From Rhinopomastus cyanomelas (taxonomy: Eukaryota; Chordata; Aves; Bucerotiformes; Rhinopomastidae), in NCBI GenBank assembly GCA_013400115.1, contig VXBP01010394.1, positions 1,426,001 through 1,490,000 of the forward strand: a stretch of 64,000 bases of DNA, in the 5' to 3' direction. The position numbers and the translations under genes are program-made. Each line of letters begins with the position of its first letter. Position 1 is the first letter of the stretch. Shown one piece after another: positions 1 through 12,345 of the stretch. The notes under the pieces are model-generated. The model was not told the DNA's origin and made no database searches. It was given only the letters and a program-made list of their open reading frames with translations.

Positions 1-1832
1 CTGGAGGAACCTATGGAGGCTCCTGGGACTGCTGGAGAGATGGAGGAAGTTTCAGTTAGGTAATTAGAGCTTCTGTAGAAGAATAAATACTCCACAGGTG
101 CTCCACAGGTTCTTCTCACCTCTTGCCACTTCTGCTCTCCAGCAGTGACAGCTGCTTATGAAAGGGAAAGGAAAGGTCTCTCTCTTTCAACTCATTAGTT
201 AGTAATCCTCACTAGTAATACAACGAGGAGCACAACACCAGGAGGAGCCGCTGGCTCTCCTCCACTGCTCTGAGGCAGAGTGCAGGGCTTGAGGTCTCAT
301 AGGTGGTCACCCCAGTAACAGTGATGCAATGCTGGAGCCAAAGGCCACGAGAATACTTCTGAAAGAGAACCGATGCCCCAAGGCAGGAGAGGCAACATTC
401 AGGTCACTTTTTCTGGCATTATTCTGTTCCCCCCTCTTTATGCCTCAGAGGGAAAGGGACTGCTGTTTGCACCCAGGCTCCTGACACAGGAAGCACCTTG
501 CTAGGGAACGACCCTAAAGGACGAGAAGGAAGAGATCCACTGAAGCCTCAGTTTCAGCTTCAGCTGCCAGTGGAAGGCATGTTGGTTATCAATGTCATGA
601 TTTCAAAGAGGCTACTTGTCCAATGTGCCCTTCAATGATGGAACAGTCTAAATATCCTTTCAGCGGTTTAGAAGGATCACTGAAATAACTGAGACTTTGA
701 TTCCCTAGAAAAATGCTGCAGGGAGTTCTGCTGCACAGTGAGCCACTTAGACATTGGTCCAGCTCACTGACATGATTTTTGAAATTAAACAGTGTGCAGC
801 TCTACTCTCAGGTCATCTCTCAAGCTCAAGTAGATTCTACACAAGAAAGAAGGTGAAAGTGTTCTGGACTTTAGTGAGCATCCCTTAGCAAGTAGAAAAG
901 TTGAAAGACAGACAGCCACACTGCTTGTTCTTTATTCTAAGGGTGGAGATGCTGGTGTCAGCCAAGATTTTCACTGGAATACCATGTTCTTCAATATTGG
1001 TTATAAAGCTGTGACCTCCAATTTTAGCACTGTACTAGGAGACTTTTTCTCAGATTGCTCTGTGCTCACAACAAGCAGCTGGAGAGAAAGGGGAAAGGAG
1101 AAGATCTGTTAAGTCTCTCTGCAGGGAGACAACTAAAGCCTGCTCACTTCTCACCAAAACATAAAACAAAGGTTCAGGTCCTTTAGTGACCATGGTTATA
1201 TAAAAATCTTTGTTACTCACTTTTTAGATCATTAATAATCTACTTGATGGTCTACTTCTCATAAATCGTTCCTGGAAAGACCCAACACCAAACATACACA
1301 TTTATTTCAAATACCTTAAGTGAAGTAACATGATTCAGGGCTTTTCTCAAGTATTTTCCACAGATACAGAAGCAGGATACGGTCCAGAGGGACATGAAGA
1401 GTTGGTCTTAAGGTGAGTAAGGCTAATAAGAGAGTGCTTATCATCTTATAGCACCCATCATCTCTAACAAGTCAACTTCTGTTAAAAATCTGTCCTCTAT
1501 TGCTTTCCTTCCAATAGCAATCTGCACATCTTACAGTTTCCCCTCAACAGTGGGTGCCAGTGTTCTTCAGCTGATATTTAGGCCACATGTTCCCCAAACA
1601 GAAGGAACTGACTGGAAACCATTTGCCATGGAAATCTTCTGCACCTTCATTAATAGCAGACTTGCGTGTGTCACAACTACTGTTTAAGTAACTGTACACG
1701 TGTGATATAAATATTCAGACATATCAAGCTGTTAAAAGATTCCTGAAATTAGAGATCCAATTTCCTGGTATGGTTGTGCTCGACAACTACAGGCATGAGT
1801 ATAAAGTTCCAACTCTTGAAACAGTCTAAAAA
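1..1832. other. non-coding single-copy DNA with one exon-like island
   Basis: No repeat family or long open frame is visible. The one notable item is a 49-bp plus-strand segment at 1364-1412. It is preceded by a pyrimidine-rich acceptor (ending tattttccacag) and followed by a strong donor (TTAAG|GTGAGTAAG). It is open in one frame only, coding about 15 residues. Such paired sites also occur by chance in introns, so this is an exon-like island rather than a called exon. Confidence 0.4.
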
Positions 1833-2217
1833 CTAAGATTTGCCTAAAACTTTCCTATGATTGGGAGGAGTCTGCCAAACTGTGAGATTCCTTAATAATC
1901 CTTTTGATTTTAGTGCCCAGTCAGCTTTGTTGACATGGGAGATAAATCTATCTCCCTGCCCTTTTGCGGGATGATATTCCTGTGGAGGTTCACATTTGTA
2001 AGTTTGTATGTATGCAAAGCCAAGATCCCAGCCACAGCTCTCTTTCAAAAGCCAGACAATGCTACAGCCGTTTTCTGTGTCAACACTATGTAGAGAGAAG
2101 TTATAGAAATGCCTAGGTAAGAAAACATGCCTTAAGAGAAAGTTCTGTGCTCCATACTGTTCTCTTGCCAACACCTGATGGACTACAACTTTCTGATTGT
2201 CCCTCGATACTAAACCA
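1833..2217 (-). other. open minus-strand segment after an acceptor-like site (candidate terminal exon, unidentified)
   Basis: Read on the minus strand, an acceptor-like tract (gtacctttggtttag) ends just after 2217. About 125 codons then stay open to a TAG at the left edge. The translation is mixed in composition, with no low-complexity bias, and matches no family I recognise. It has no signal peptide, membrane segment or motif. No ATG is needed if it is an internal or terminal exon. It could equally be a chance open frame in a roughly 40% GC region. It would fit a minus-strand transcript running left from the CpG island near 8.5 kb, but nothing links them directly. Confidence 0.2.
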
Positions 2218-2451
2218 AAGGTACTAAGAACCTGCACAAACCACATCCAAACCTGTAATCCATGCAAACATGAACTAAGACAAAGTTATTTTCTTCAAAC
2301 ACCTAATTCCTCAGTAATGGTGAAAGTAGGTCTCTACAGGGGCAGCAGAACTAGGCAAAGACTGAGCACCAATAGGAACTTTTAATGGAAGGTGACTTTT
2401 TTTTTAACATTCTTTAGGTGTATTAAGCTGTATATCACTTGTTTTTTTTTC

Positions 2452-2708
2452 TAATCGTAGAATAGACAGGATTGGAAGGGATCTTAAAGATCATCCAGTT
2501 CCAACCCCCATGCACAGGCAAGAACACCTTCACTAGATCAGGTTACTCAGGGCCCCACTCAACGTGGTCTTGAACACTTCCACGACAGGGCAGCCACAAT
2601 GTCCTTTGGCAACCTAGTCCAGCATCTCACCACCCTCACAGGAAAGAATTTGTTCCTAATGTCTAATTTAGTTTTGCAAGTATGAAGTGTGCAACATTCG
2701 TCCCTGGA
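2452..2708 (-). mobile_element. CR1 LINE 3' fragment (old)
   Basis: The left edge carries the complemented CR1 3' end (agaatagacaggattggaag, then gatcatccagttccaacccc). It continues as complemented CR1 ORF2 C-terminal sequence, including the segment that normally encodes 'RFFP.V..CWNRLP' (seen as KFFPVRVVRCWTRLPKDIV). The element is 5'-truncated, as most CR1 copies are, and is strongly diverged with frame breaks. The open frame at 2559-2756 is the remnant of CR1 ORF2, not a host gene. Confidence 0.88.
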
Positions 2709-3233
2709 AAATGTACTTTTATATACTAGGATGCACTTAGCATTTACCTGTGCCACTTCCTTTCAGACGTGGTAAAGCCAATACCTCATTCTTCCCCCAC
2801 AATCTGATTCAAACAGTATTTCCTACAATGTTAGTAATATAAGTGTAGCAAGTAAAGTGAACTTTGTTTTCAAGATCAAAAGCCTTGTCTCTAGTTTCAC
2901 TGTTAAATTTCAACATCAAGTATTCTGCTTCTCCAAATACTCTACTAATATTTGTGGTTGAAAAGGCCATTTACCAATGTCCCAGTATGCAGAACAAGGT
3001 TGGCCAAACTAGCACACTTCTACCTTATTCACTGTAGGTAGCTGTAATTTAAAGAGCGATTGGAAGAGTGACTAGGCAATCAATACTCACATGAGGCTTC
3101 TTTTTTGTTTACATTTATAGGACTTTCTATATCTAACTACTTTCACATGTATTGACATGCAAGACCTACACCGTCATGCAACCATGGCTTCGCACCAGAA
3201 TCTGTACAGTTGCCACTTACACACATTCATCCA

Positions 3234-3398
3234 CCTCTCTGAAAACCCATATATTCCACAGCATGTGCTACTTCTAGCACTGTGGAGAGTCCTTCAAGGA
3301 CTTCAAGCAGACCAACACTCCTAACTGCATTAAATAGGAAAAGTGACTTTCCTAAAGCTTCCCATTTTTCTCTGAGCTCCCCAACTAGAAAAAACCCA
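3234..3398 (-). other. candidate internal coding exon, minus strand, unidentified
   Basis: On the minus strand a strong acceptor (gtatttgggttttttctag) ends just right of 3398. The sequence then stays open for about 50 codons to a TGA near 3228. The translation is rich in Leu, Glu and Val and looks helical (for example ELREKWEALGKSLFLFNAV). A donor just before the stop is weak (AGAG|GTGGAT); a better GTAAGT lies 15 bases further, beyond the stop. It could be an internal exon, a terminal exon or a pseudo-exon. No family recognised. Confidence 0.25.
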
Positions 3399-3879
3399 AA
3401 TACATTTTCATGATTGGACCTTAAGAAACACACGTGAAACTTTCCAGGAGGCATTTAGATCCTTGGAAAGCTTCCCATAGGCATGCACACATGGAGACTG
3501 GCTCTGCCTGCTCATGCACAGATACACATTGATTCGAAAAATTACTCTGGATGTGAAGGTGCTACACTAAAATTGGGCAGACCTCTACTCAAATCTGCTT
3601 CCACTAAAAGGTTCTCTGGATCTCAGACTGTGGCTCAAAAGATTTATGCTAGCTGCTGTCACTTTGCCCACAAGAGCCTTACATGCACATGGGACAAGTG
3701 CGAGAAGACAGCTTTGTCCCTACCACTGGTACTGCTTCCCCCAAAGAGCATACCAGCACAAACCCACTCTTGCTGCTTGCTGTGCCTTCTCTACACACAG
3801 CTACGCACAGGTCATCAGTTGCTGCCTGCCCACCTAGCTCACACCGTGCCTTCCACAAGGACTTCATACAGGACTTACT

Positions 3880-4090
3880 TCTATACTCTTGAAGTGTTTC
3901 ACTGATAAGTTCATTACTGATCTGGATGGGCTCACGTACCCCTCTGAATGATTCCTGGTGCTTTCCTCACCTGTGTGGGCTGAGGAGATCCTTGAGAACT
4001 GAGAACAAGTGAAAGCTTTAAATGCTTCTACTGAAGACACAAAGGCAGCTCTAGCCTGCTCCAGACTAGTAGGAAAATCCTTCAAGAGCA
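3880..4090 (-). other. candidate coding exon, minus strand, unidentified
   Basis: About 70 codons are open on the minus strand and are followed by a good donor (TATAGAA|GTAAGTCC). A second donor lies inside the frame (CCACACAG|GTGAGG). The translation begins LLKDFPTSLEQARAAF and is Ser-rich later. The upstream acceptor (acaagtag) has a poor pyrimidine tract, which weakens the call. It shares the strand of the 3.2-kb and 7.0-kb candidates. No family recognised. Confidence 0.22.
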
Positions 4091-4099
4091 GCTACTTGT

Positions 4100-7039
4100 A
4101 TATTTAACAAAATCTTAACACACTGTTGCAGTTCTGAATAGGTACAGTTCACGTTTGGGCTACATGTGTACATTTCTACACCAAAGAGTCTCTTAAGGAC
4201 AAAACTAGGATGAAATTATTCTCCAAACCCAAAGACGGTAACACCTTGTTCTTGATTTCCCCGTACTTCTTGACTGACATTGCAGTTAAGAAAACAAAAC
4301 AGCACCAAACACACGTCACCAAAACAAACAAAAAACAAATCCCCATAGCAAACCTCCTACTTCAGTGCAACTCTGCTTTCTTTCATCACACAATAAAACT
4401 TAACTTCTGCAAAACCTGTTGCCAAGTCAGAGAAAGAAGTATGACTCTGGATCAGTCGTTTCCTTAGCTGTTACCCCTGAACACATCCAAATGCTGCTGC
4501 TGGGGCAAGGCACTACATGCACCACACATCCATTTGCAACCTATTCAGCAAAACAGAACTTTAAAACCCAGTGGTACGCAGCTCATTGCTAAAAATCTTA
4601 CAGTTACATCCCTATTTGGATGACTACTAGGCTACTAATGCTGAGCAACAAACATGTAAGTAGACTATTTATTACTATTTGGCATTGAATGTCAATCAAT
4701 TCAACCAAAAAGACTCTATTTAAATAATAATAAAAAATGAATCATCTCTAAGCTTACAGCATTTCCTGCTTATCTGGAAGGTCTATCTCATAATATTGAG
4801 TTAGTCAGCAAGGTGGATTTAATACTGTGTATTTGAACTTCAACAGCATTATGAGATCCCAATGCAGACTAATAATTGTGAGACAAAATTCAGCTAACAG
4901 CAAATGCCTCAAATTACCTTTTAAATCCTTATGTGGATTAGATGAGACTATATCACAGAAAATATTTTACATGTTGCTGCAGACACTCAGCTAAGCAACT
5001 CTGAATAAGGATCAGAACAAGAGGCTCTTTGAGGTTACAGAGACCACCAGGACACAGATTCAGCCTGGTGTGTGGTTAGAACGGCCTGATGCAGCTACAA
5101 GTCACTTCATACTCTACCTCCTACATAAACAAGAAGTACACTGTGCAGGAGCTGTTCTGTGCCATAAGAAGTTAGAAAGATGAGTCACTGTCAGTTGGTG
5201 TGAAGGCTCTGCTATGTGACACCTCAGGTCACAAAGTATGGCCCTGTTCCACCTATGTTTAGTAGCAACAAAACTGCCACTGCACAGTAAGTGTTATATA
5301 TGAAACTATTCTCCGTGATAAAGACCTTATGAGATCACAAGTAAACCTGAAAAGAAAAAACAGCCCAGAAAAAACTTGCCAGTTCCATCAACTACTAATC
5401 CTCCGACAAATCAAATCTGGACTAACACGTCTCTTGTCTTAATCAGTTTAGCAGAAATTATTTTCATTTATAGTTCAAGGTTGTAATTCCTGTTACAAGT
5501 CCAGGGTGGGGAGGGCAGGACTTTAGAACCATCCATTTATATAGAAGAATATTATTCTTCAAAGAATCAGCCCAGCAAATTTTTAGTCTTGTCTCAAAGA
5601 CTGAACTTCAGTGATGCTGCTCCTATGTGCCTTTTTCCAGAAACGTCAAGGATTGAAGGATTACATTCACAGTAAACTGCAAACAAACACAAAACAGCTT
5701 TTCAAACATTGGTATATTGACTTGAGTGGTCTCACAGTGGCTTGAGCTTTGTCTCCATTTAATTTGACCTTAGACATTTGCCTCGATTGAACTCAAACAT
5801 TTTCCCTTTTCCATGCCCTTCTAAATAATTTTCAGCAACAGTTCACTAGCATAGCTTACACCACTACTTACTCCAACAGTAATACTGTTCACCGCTAAAT
5901 CAAAACCAAGAGTATTTGAGAGGAAAATGCCAAAGCCACGACCACAATCTATCATAAATGTGTAAATATGTTGCTAATTTTTGCAGAAATAAAAATGTTC
6001 TGCAAAAAGGCAAGGAAACTAGCAGATCCCTCAAATCCATGCTCGTACCACTGTTAATCTCATCTCTGTGACCTGACAAGAGGTGTCTCCTCTGTTTTGT
6101 CATGCAGCAATTTGACTCTTAACAGAATATATTACAAATAAAACACAGTTCAATTTAAATAGAGGAAAACATCACTACTGATGCTTACGCGCTAATTTTC
6201 CCCAAGCTACATAAATAGTTGAGACCAAATGACATAAACCCACAGTTATTTTATGTTCATTATCCACATCAAAAACCATCACATAAAGAATGAAGAGGTT
6301 ACTATTTTTATATAAACACTGCCTTAGTAGGAAATGTGTACAAATAATAAAAAAAACCCAACTTTCAAACAATCTCTTGATCAAAATGTTGGTTTTTTTA
6401 AGAAAAAGCAAGCTGAACATGTTACAAGAACTGGGAAAAGGCTGTTGTGTGCGCCTGTAGATGATGTCAGGACACTAAGAAACCAGAGCTGAGAACTGTT
6501 GCTCTCAAAATGAATTAAAGCTCAGACCTCCCAGCAAGGAATATGAATACCACAAAATCTATAGCATGATAGATACGAATAGTTTTATTTATTACTCCAC
6601 AGCCAGAAACCTCGGCAAATGATTCAGGCTAAACTAATCACCAGCCTGGTTACTGATTCGCCAGTGCAGAGGGAAATGTTGCCCAGCTACACTGTTTGTC
6701 TGTATTTCAAAACTTGACAATCCAGGAGCTGCCAGCTCTCCTCAGGTGGGCAGCCCCCAGAACAATCGACTTCACCCAGCACTTACATAAGCCCCTTAGA
6801 AACCACCTGTCAGCTGTCCATGCTGTGGGGATTCACTAGCTTCTCAAACCAGTATCACCTGAATGATAATAGAAATGCTTTGAAGAAAGAATCACATCTC
6901 TCAATTCTCCTGAAGTTTGAAGAAAAACTTTGAGACTGTTCAGGCAAGGTTAACCTGCACAAAGTAACTGCACTAACAGGCAGCAGGACTTCTTCATGAG
7001 CCCTACCCTTAGAAAACAAAGACTACAGTGGTAAATACA
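4100..7039. other. non-coding, no element recognised
   Basis: Roughly 38-40% GC sequence without recognisable repeat termini, RNA genes or convincing reading frames. The short open frames at 4210-4467, 5900-6103 and 6175-6420 have low-complexity or AT-driven translations. A homeodomain-type AT-rich patch occurs near 4676-4740. I see nothing else to call. Confidence 0.5.
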
Positions 7040-7244
7040 TCACATTTTAACCGGCATTCCCCAAAGTGCTCGACAAGGCTATTAGATAATTGTGCATACT
7101 TATTGACAGCTTGCAGTCTGTACTGCTCCAGGCTAGATTCATTTCCTCCTATCGCTGCAATACTACTACTTCTAGACTTCTCTAGAGTACAAGCATTTTG
7201 AATGTCTTTGATCTCATATAATCTTCTAACTGGACCACTAAATA
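7040..7244 (-). other. candidate coding exon, minus strand, unidentified
   Basis: On the minus strand an acceptor-like site (gagtttgtttatag) ends after 7244. About 65 codons then stay open, with a balanced charged composition typical of soluble helical protein (for example LYEIKDIQNACTLEKSRSS, then an EQYRLQAVNKYAQL stretch). Possible donors are weak (GCCG|GTTAAA at 7052, TGAT|GTATTT at about 7039). It is the nearest protein-like segment to the CpG island on that island's minus-strand side. I do not recognise the family. A chance open frame is possible. Confidence 0.27.
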
Positions 7245-8229
7245 CTATAAACAAACTCTCCTCTCATTCTGTGTTCCTGCATTTCAGTTATGGTCTAGTA
7301 CCTGTGTTTTCCAGTAACACAAGCTTTGGTAAATTTGACCAAGTACAAAACCAAGTGTACGTTTGAATTTATATTTGAAATAAATATTTGATATATAACA
7401 CACAGAGACAACACTTGCATTGCGTTTAGAGTTTTGTAAAAGGGCAGAACACTTCAGTAGGGAAGCACCAAGCAAAGCAAAGCAGCACGAACAGCACACA
7501 GCGAGACATCGATAGTGTTAAAGCAGCAGAAATTGCTATGGACAAACGTTTACAGCGGCACTTCCAAGCATCCTAAAAAGAAGTGCTGAAGAAGGATTCT
7601 GGTTCAGAGACAGAGTTGGGAGCTCGATCCAAATCCATTCAGCCACCTGATTAATTGTCAGGTTGGGTGTAGGCAAGAAACAAACCGGTATCTTGTCAAA
7701 CTGCCACCGCACGTTCCATCTAACAGGGACTTGGTGTGGTGCTCGCGCGCGCCGGCACGGTGTCTCGGCAATGTAGGCAGTACATGCCAGCAGTGTCTGC
7801 TCCACAGCTCGGAATTTATGATTGAGTGCAACTGCCGAGCAGCTCGAGCGCGGGACTCTACGGGAGCCACCAGAGTGCTTCTGTGTTTATCAGCTTTGCA
7901 AACAACGTAATATTATTCTCCCTCACTGCTTCCTGCACATCTGCAGCACCGATGCAAAGCAGCAGGTTTTTTAAAATTCCTTTCAGAATACAAATGCTGT
8001 CTCTTATCTCTGCCTGCTCCTGGAGCAGGACGCGCTGTGGACAACAGTTTCTGAATCAGCGATACCTTTCCCCGCTGTCGGCAAAAACCGGGGGGGTAAA
8101 AAAAAAAAAATGTACACGTTGCCCTTCGACCGCAGAAGACAGGGGAAGGAGAACAGAACACTTAAGACAGCAGCACGTTAAAAGAAGCCAGGCAACATTA
8201 CAGCACGCGAAAATGAAAGAAATACCAGT

Positions 8230-9260
8230 CATGAGGGACGGAATTAAAGGGCAGAGCAGCAGCGGCGGCTGCGGAAGCACCGCGAAATCGCTTTCCCCGG
8301 GACTCGGGCACCGCTGACCTCTCCAAGTGCTAAACAGAGCAGCCTCAGCAGCGAACCCCGCTGCCCGGCTCTGGCACAAGTTGCCGGCTCCGCTGTCGCG
8401 GTGACAGCGCAGGGGGCCGGGGAGAAGCGCTAGGGACAGCAGTGCTGCGGCTCCAGGCGCCGCTGCCGAGCGAGCAGCGCTGAAGGGAGCCTCGGGCGCG
8501 CAGGCGAGGAAAAGGCGAAGCGCATTTACCGGCAGTGGAGCAGCCCGAGAGCCTCGCAGCGTCCCCGGGAGAGAACTTGGCCCGGTGCGGATTCCTTCAC
8601 TGCCGGGGACTCCCCGCTCCGCTCTCCTGCTTGGCCCGTCCTTTGCCCGGGTTGCGGAGCGGCGGCAGCAGCAGCAGGAGCAGCAGCCGCGGACTACCCG
8701 CGGCGCGGCGCGAGANGCCCCGCCAGCCAATCCGTGCGCCCGGCCGCGCGCGCGCGCGCTCGCGCAGGGACACCCCCAGCTTTCACCCACCCCAACCCAA
8801 CTCCGCACGCTGCCGGGTTCGGTGCGCGGCGCAGGGGGCGAGGGCTCGCTCTAGAGCTAGCGCCCGATGTCACGGCGCGAGCCCGAGCCAGGGTTCGGGG
8901 TTGGGGGGGCACCGCGAGCCAAGGGCGGCCCTGCCCGCCCTTTGCCGCAGGAGCCGTGAGCAGACGGCGGCGCTGAGGCGGTCCCTGCGCCGGCCCCGCA
9001 CCTCGGAGTGCGGGATGCGCTGCGGACTGGCACAGAAGGAGCAGGGAGAGGCAGCCGCAACCAGCAGCCGCCAACAAAGTCCCGTCCCGGCTAAGACGCT
9101 GCTGCTGCCTCCTCGCCACGAGTCCCAAACGCTGCACCAGAGTGTTCCTCGCCCGTCCGGGCAAGGGCTGCTTCAGCCATCACGGGCTCCTTCCTCCCCC
9201 GTGAAGTAGCCCTGGGCCAGCCGCGGGCACTGCGTCCCGGTCAGTGTCGCTTACAAACCC
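8230..9260. promoter_or_regulatory. CpG island, probable promoter (direction unresolved)
   Basis: About 1 kb of very GC-rich, CpG-dense sequence in an otherwise AT-rich window. It contains a CCAAT box (8727-8731), many GC boxes, an alternating CG tract at about 8745-8759, and one ambiguous base at 8716. Candidate first-exon donors exist on both strands. On the minus strand these are CTGCCG|GTAAATG with the exon ending at 8530, and GTTAAG|GTGAGATAA with the exon ending at 9299. On the plus strand it is CCTGGCC|GTGAGTAATG with the exon ending at 9504. The long open frames across the island in all phases reflect the lack of AT-rich stop codons there. Bird CpG islands of this size usually mark a housekeeping or developmental promoter, and a bidirectional one is possible. 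Confidence 0.85.
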
Positions 9261-9329
9261 CTCGCTGTAACGGATAGGCAAACTCCGACTTATCTCACCT
9301 TAACGCCCCCCTCCCTCCGCCTTGCACCG

Positions 9330-9504
9330 GTGAAAGCACCAGCGGCTCCTGAACAGGAGCACCGAGGCAGGGCAGGAGTGGAGAGCACTGCTAGGCACAG
9401 GCTGGCGTCAGCCTACACACCCGAACAGGTTCTTGGCAAGGCCAGGAAGGAAGCAGCAAGTTCACCAGGATACACAGAAGCGGCAGCGACAATGAACCCT
9501 GGCC
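9330..9504 (+). other. candidate plus-strand first exon at island edge
   Basis: Downstream of the island an ATG at 9492-9494 has A at -3 (gcgacaATGa). It is followed after only 13 bases by a strong donor (CCTGGCC|GTGAGTAATG at 9504/9505). If used, the exon would encode only Met-Asn-Pro-Gly plus one base. An upstream ATG at 9330 is in another context and may be untranslated leader. No downstream exon was found to pair with it, so this is tentative. Confidence 0.18.
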
Positions 9505-9519
9505 GTGAGTAATGCACGG

Positions 9520-12320
9520 CAGCTGCTCGAACACAACAATCCTCATGCCTGTGCTCCGCGAGGAGGAGGGAGGTAGGGCAGAACGCAGTGGATCACCTGT
9601 AGCTGGGAAGAGCGCACTGATTAGAGAAAAACTACAGCAGAGTTAATTTGCCAGCTGCAACCGTAGTTTTGTAACTGTCAACAAAGAGCAGGAGTTTTAA
9701 GGGGCAATCCAGAAACCAGCAGGGAAGTATCTCTCAGCTTTTCAAGGTTAATTGAGAAGAGGGGAGAGCTGAGAATACTAGTAGAGCTTGGTAAATTAGA
9801 TGCAATACTGTAGCTTGAGGACTCCATCTATTCACAGGGGTGAAGATCTGTGTAGCCACAACTTCTACCTGACCTCATATTTCTTCTGTGGCGTTTCACA
9901 GATTTCAAGATGTGTTGTTTCAGAAGCCACAGTCTAAATCTTAGTGCAATATGCACAGTGATGTCTTGATTCTGCAGAAGGGCTTCAGTACAGAGACGCT
10001 ATGATAGTCCTTTACTGAAAATAATCTCAGTGCTTGAAAATCAACTAGATTGCAAAAATGAATGTTAGAGATGCATTAAACAGATTGTTGCAGTTAAGTA
10101 ATGAGTTGTCCCCATCAGGAAGAAAGACTGAAAATTACACTCGGATGGGAAACCAATCTTGACAAATGACATTTTGATGGAATTCAAGTTTCAGAGAAAA
10201 AGGTGCTGGAATGTCTGTAGCAGTTCATAAAGCATGTAAGTCATTGCTTATGATGATTAAACAGAAATTAGCAGAAACCCAAAATATGTTTAGCCCATAC
10301 AGTCTATAGTTATTTGTAAGTCTTCACGTCACTCAAGTATTTGTTTGCGATATGCAGAATATTATAAAGCTTCTCAATATACCAGTGATTTGAGAGAAGG
10401 CAAACGAACTGCTGATTAAATGCCATGCAACAAATACAAGTTGTCAGTTAATTATGATGGATACAGGTTAATGGCACAGACCAACCCACACACATTGGAA
10501 AGGTGGCCTCATTTGTTCAACAGAACCATGTTGAAGTTAAAGTCAAGTGTCTACTGACCAAGAATGCAGGTTACGTTTCAGGTTGGGGGATTGCTTTCTG
10601 GAAGGTAGCTTACACAAACAGCCTCAGTTTGTCCTAGTGAATAATTGAATACATGCTATCGCTGTTATGGGTTAGAAGAGATGACAGCTGACAGGGGACA
10701 GGCAGTGGAGAGAGCATCAAAGCAAAAATAAACTGAAGCTATGTGTCGAGGCATTATTAGTAAGAGTGATGTGGGAATACTGGCTCTGTGTCCACACTTA
10801 GGATTAATGATAACTAGATAAGAATTAGAGTATCTGAGAGACTGTTACTGTGTGTTTCAGGAGCATAACCACTCTTGTCCTGAAAGCAAGTCCTAAAAGA
10901 AGGCAGAGAACTGCGTTCTCTCTTTCTCTTGTTTGCTTTTTAAATTGATCTGGGATTCTTTTAGATGTGCCAATACAGTTTCAGTGGAAAAGAGGGGTTT
11001 GTTCCTATTCCTTTAATCTGGTGGTAAGGGCACTCTCCAGGGAATGGGAGATATGAGACTGAATATGCATGAGACTGCTGAAAATAACCCAAAGACCTAA
11101 TTTATTGGGCCCTAACTCTTAAGGTTAGTAAGCAAATGGTGACCACTGGCTAATCCTCCTCTAGCACATTTCAAATCCTTTAGCTCTGTTTAGTTCTCAA
11201 GATAAAAGACTGTAAGTGCCTACTTTCCAGAACAAGTTCCAAGCAGTGAATCCCAAGTGAATATAGGTGTATTTCTTCAGTTTTTAGTGAAGTACCTGAG
11301 GAATGGGACTGCAGATGTGTCACTGCGCTGTTTCCTCTGTGCTGTATTAGTTATTGCTCCATGCCTATGATTATTAAAAGGCAGGGCTGTGCTATGCAGC
11401 CTAGAACCAGAATGCTTTATTTGGAGTCTTTCTCAGTATCACCTTGTCACTTACAGAACCTGCTGACACAAAACATCTTGTCCACTTTCAGAAGGGCCAC
11501 AGTTCTCTTTCTCATGCTTCTTTGAAAAATTGGCCTTCAGTGTGAGTTGAAAGGAAAGGAAAAAGAGGCAAGCAAAAAGATTTGCAGAAGATAAATGCTG
11601 GGTGCTTGTCCCCTGTCCCCTTGCCTTTTAAGCACGTGTTTGAATTTTCTAGTCTGGAAATGCTGATTTTTCAATATATCATTATTCCTCTATTAGCATG
11701 TGGCTGCTCCACCACACACACTGCTATAGCTTGATCAAAACAGGTCTAATTAAAGACAGTTTCTGGAAGCTGATGCTATGTAAACACATTAGACAATGAA
11801 GGTGAAATTTTAGTACTGCAGCTAATTAATGACTGGAACATTTTACCTATGGAATGTGAATTCTCTGTTGCTTGGACTCTTTAAACAGAACTGAAAATCT
11901 TCCTGAAAGATAGGTGGCATCTCAAATGTAAGTTATGCTATCAGTGGAGTGCTTAATTGGGTGAAGTTCAGGTGACATTCGTTGGTTGACATTACATGTG
12001 AGACCATGCCAGATGATAAGCACAGCATTTTCCAACCCTGTAAGAAAATTGTAATATGCAATGATCCACTCTAACAACACAGGTCTTGACTCTTCAGAAC
12101 AGAGAGCTTATCTTACTGAACAATGCCTCTCAAATGCTTTAACACATTGTAAAGAGGATTATTTTAATTAATTGGTACAATTTCCCACATTTATTACATA
12201 TACTGGAATACCATTAGTTGCACCTGATTTAGATGTCCTATTTTCATCCTTAATCCCGCGCCTGCAATTGCATAGTAAGGAACAGGACCTGTTCAGAGAA
12301 CAGGAGCTGGAATGATTAAA
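9520..12320. other. non-coding, no element recognised
   Basis: Single-copy-looking sequence of ordinary composition. No CR1 termini, RNA genes or long frames are visible. Confidence 0.5.
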
Positions 12321-12345
12321 AAAAAAAAATTAATTTAAAAAAATG
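12321..12345 (+). repeat. A-rich low-complexity tract
   Basis: Two A runs separated by TTAATTT. No recognisable retrogene body lies upstream of it and no target-site duplication is evident, so it is low complexity rather than a retrocopy tail. Confidence 0.7.

Noticed and set aside
3483..3905. 140-codon plus-strand frame overlapping three other frames
   Set aside because: Overlapping frames on both strands are all open, with no splice pair or motif. This points to composition, not coding.
8056..9209. Long open frames in several phases across the GC-rich region (up to 250 codons)
   Set aside because: CpG-rich DNA lacks AT-rich stop codons. All six frames are long, the translations are Arg/Ala/Pro/Ser-rich, and one contains an ambiguous residue.
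12321..12345. Poly(A) tail of a processed retrocopy
   Set aside because: No gene-like body or target-site duplication, and the A runs are interrupted.
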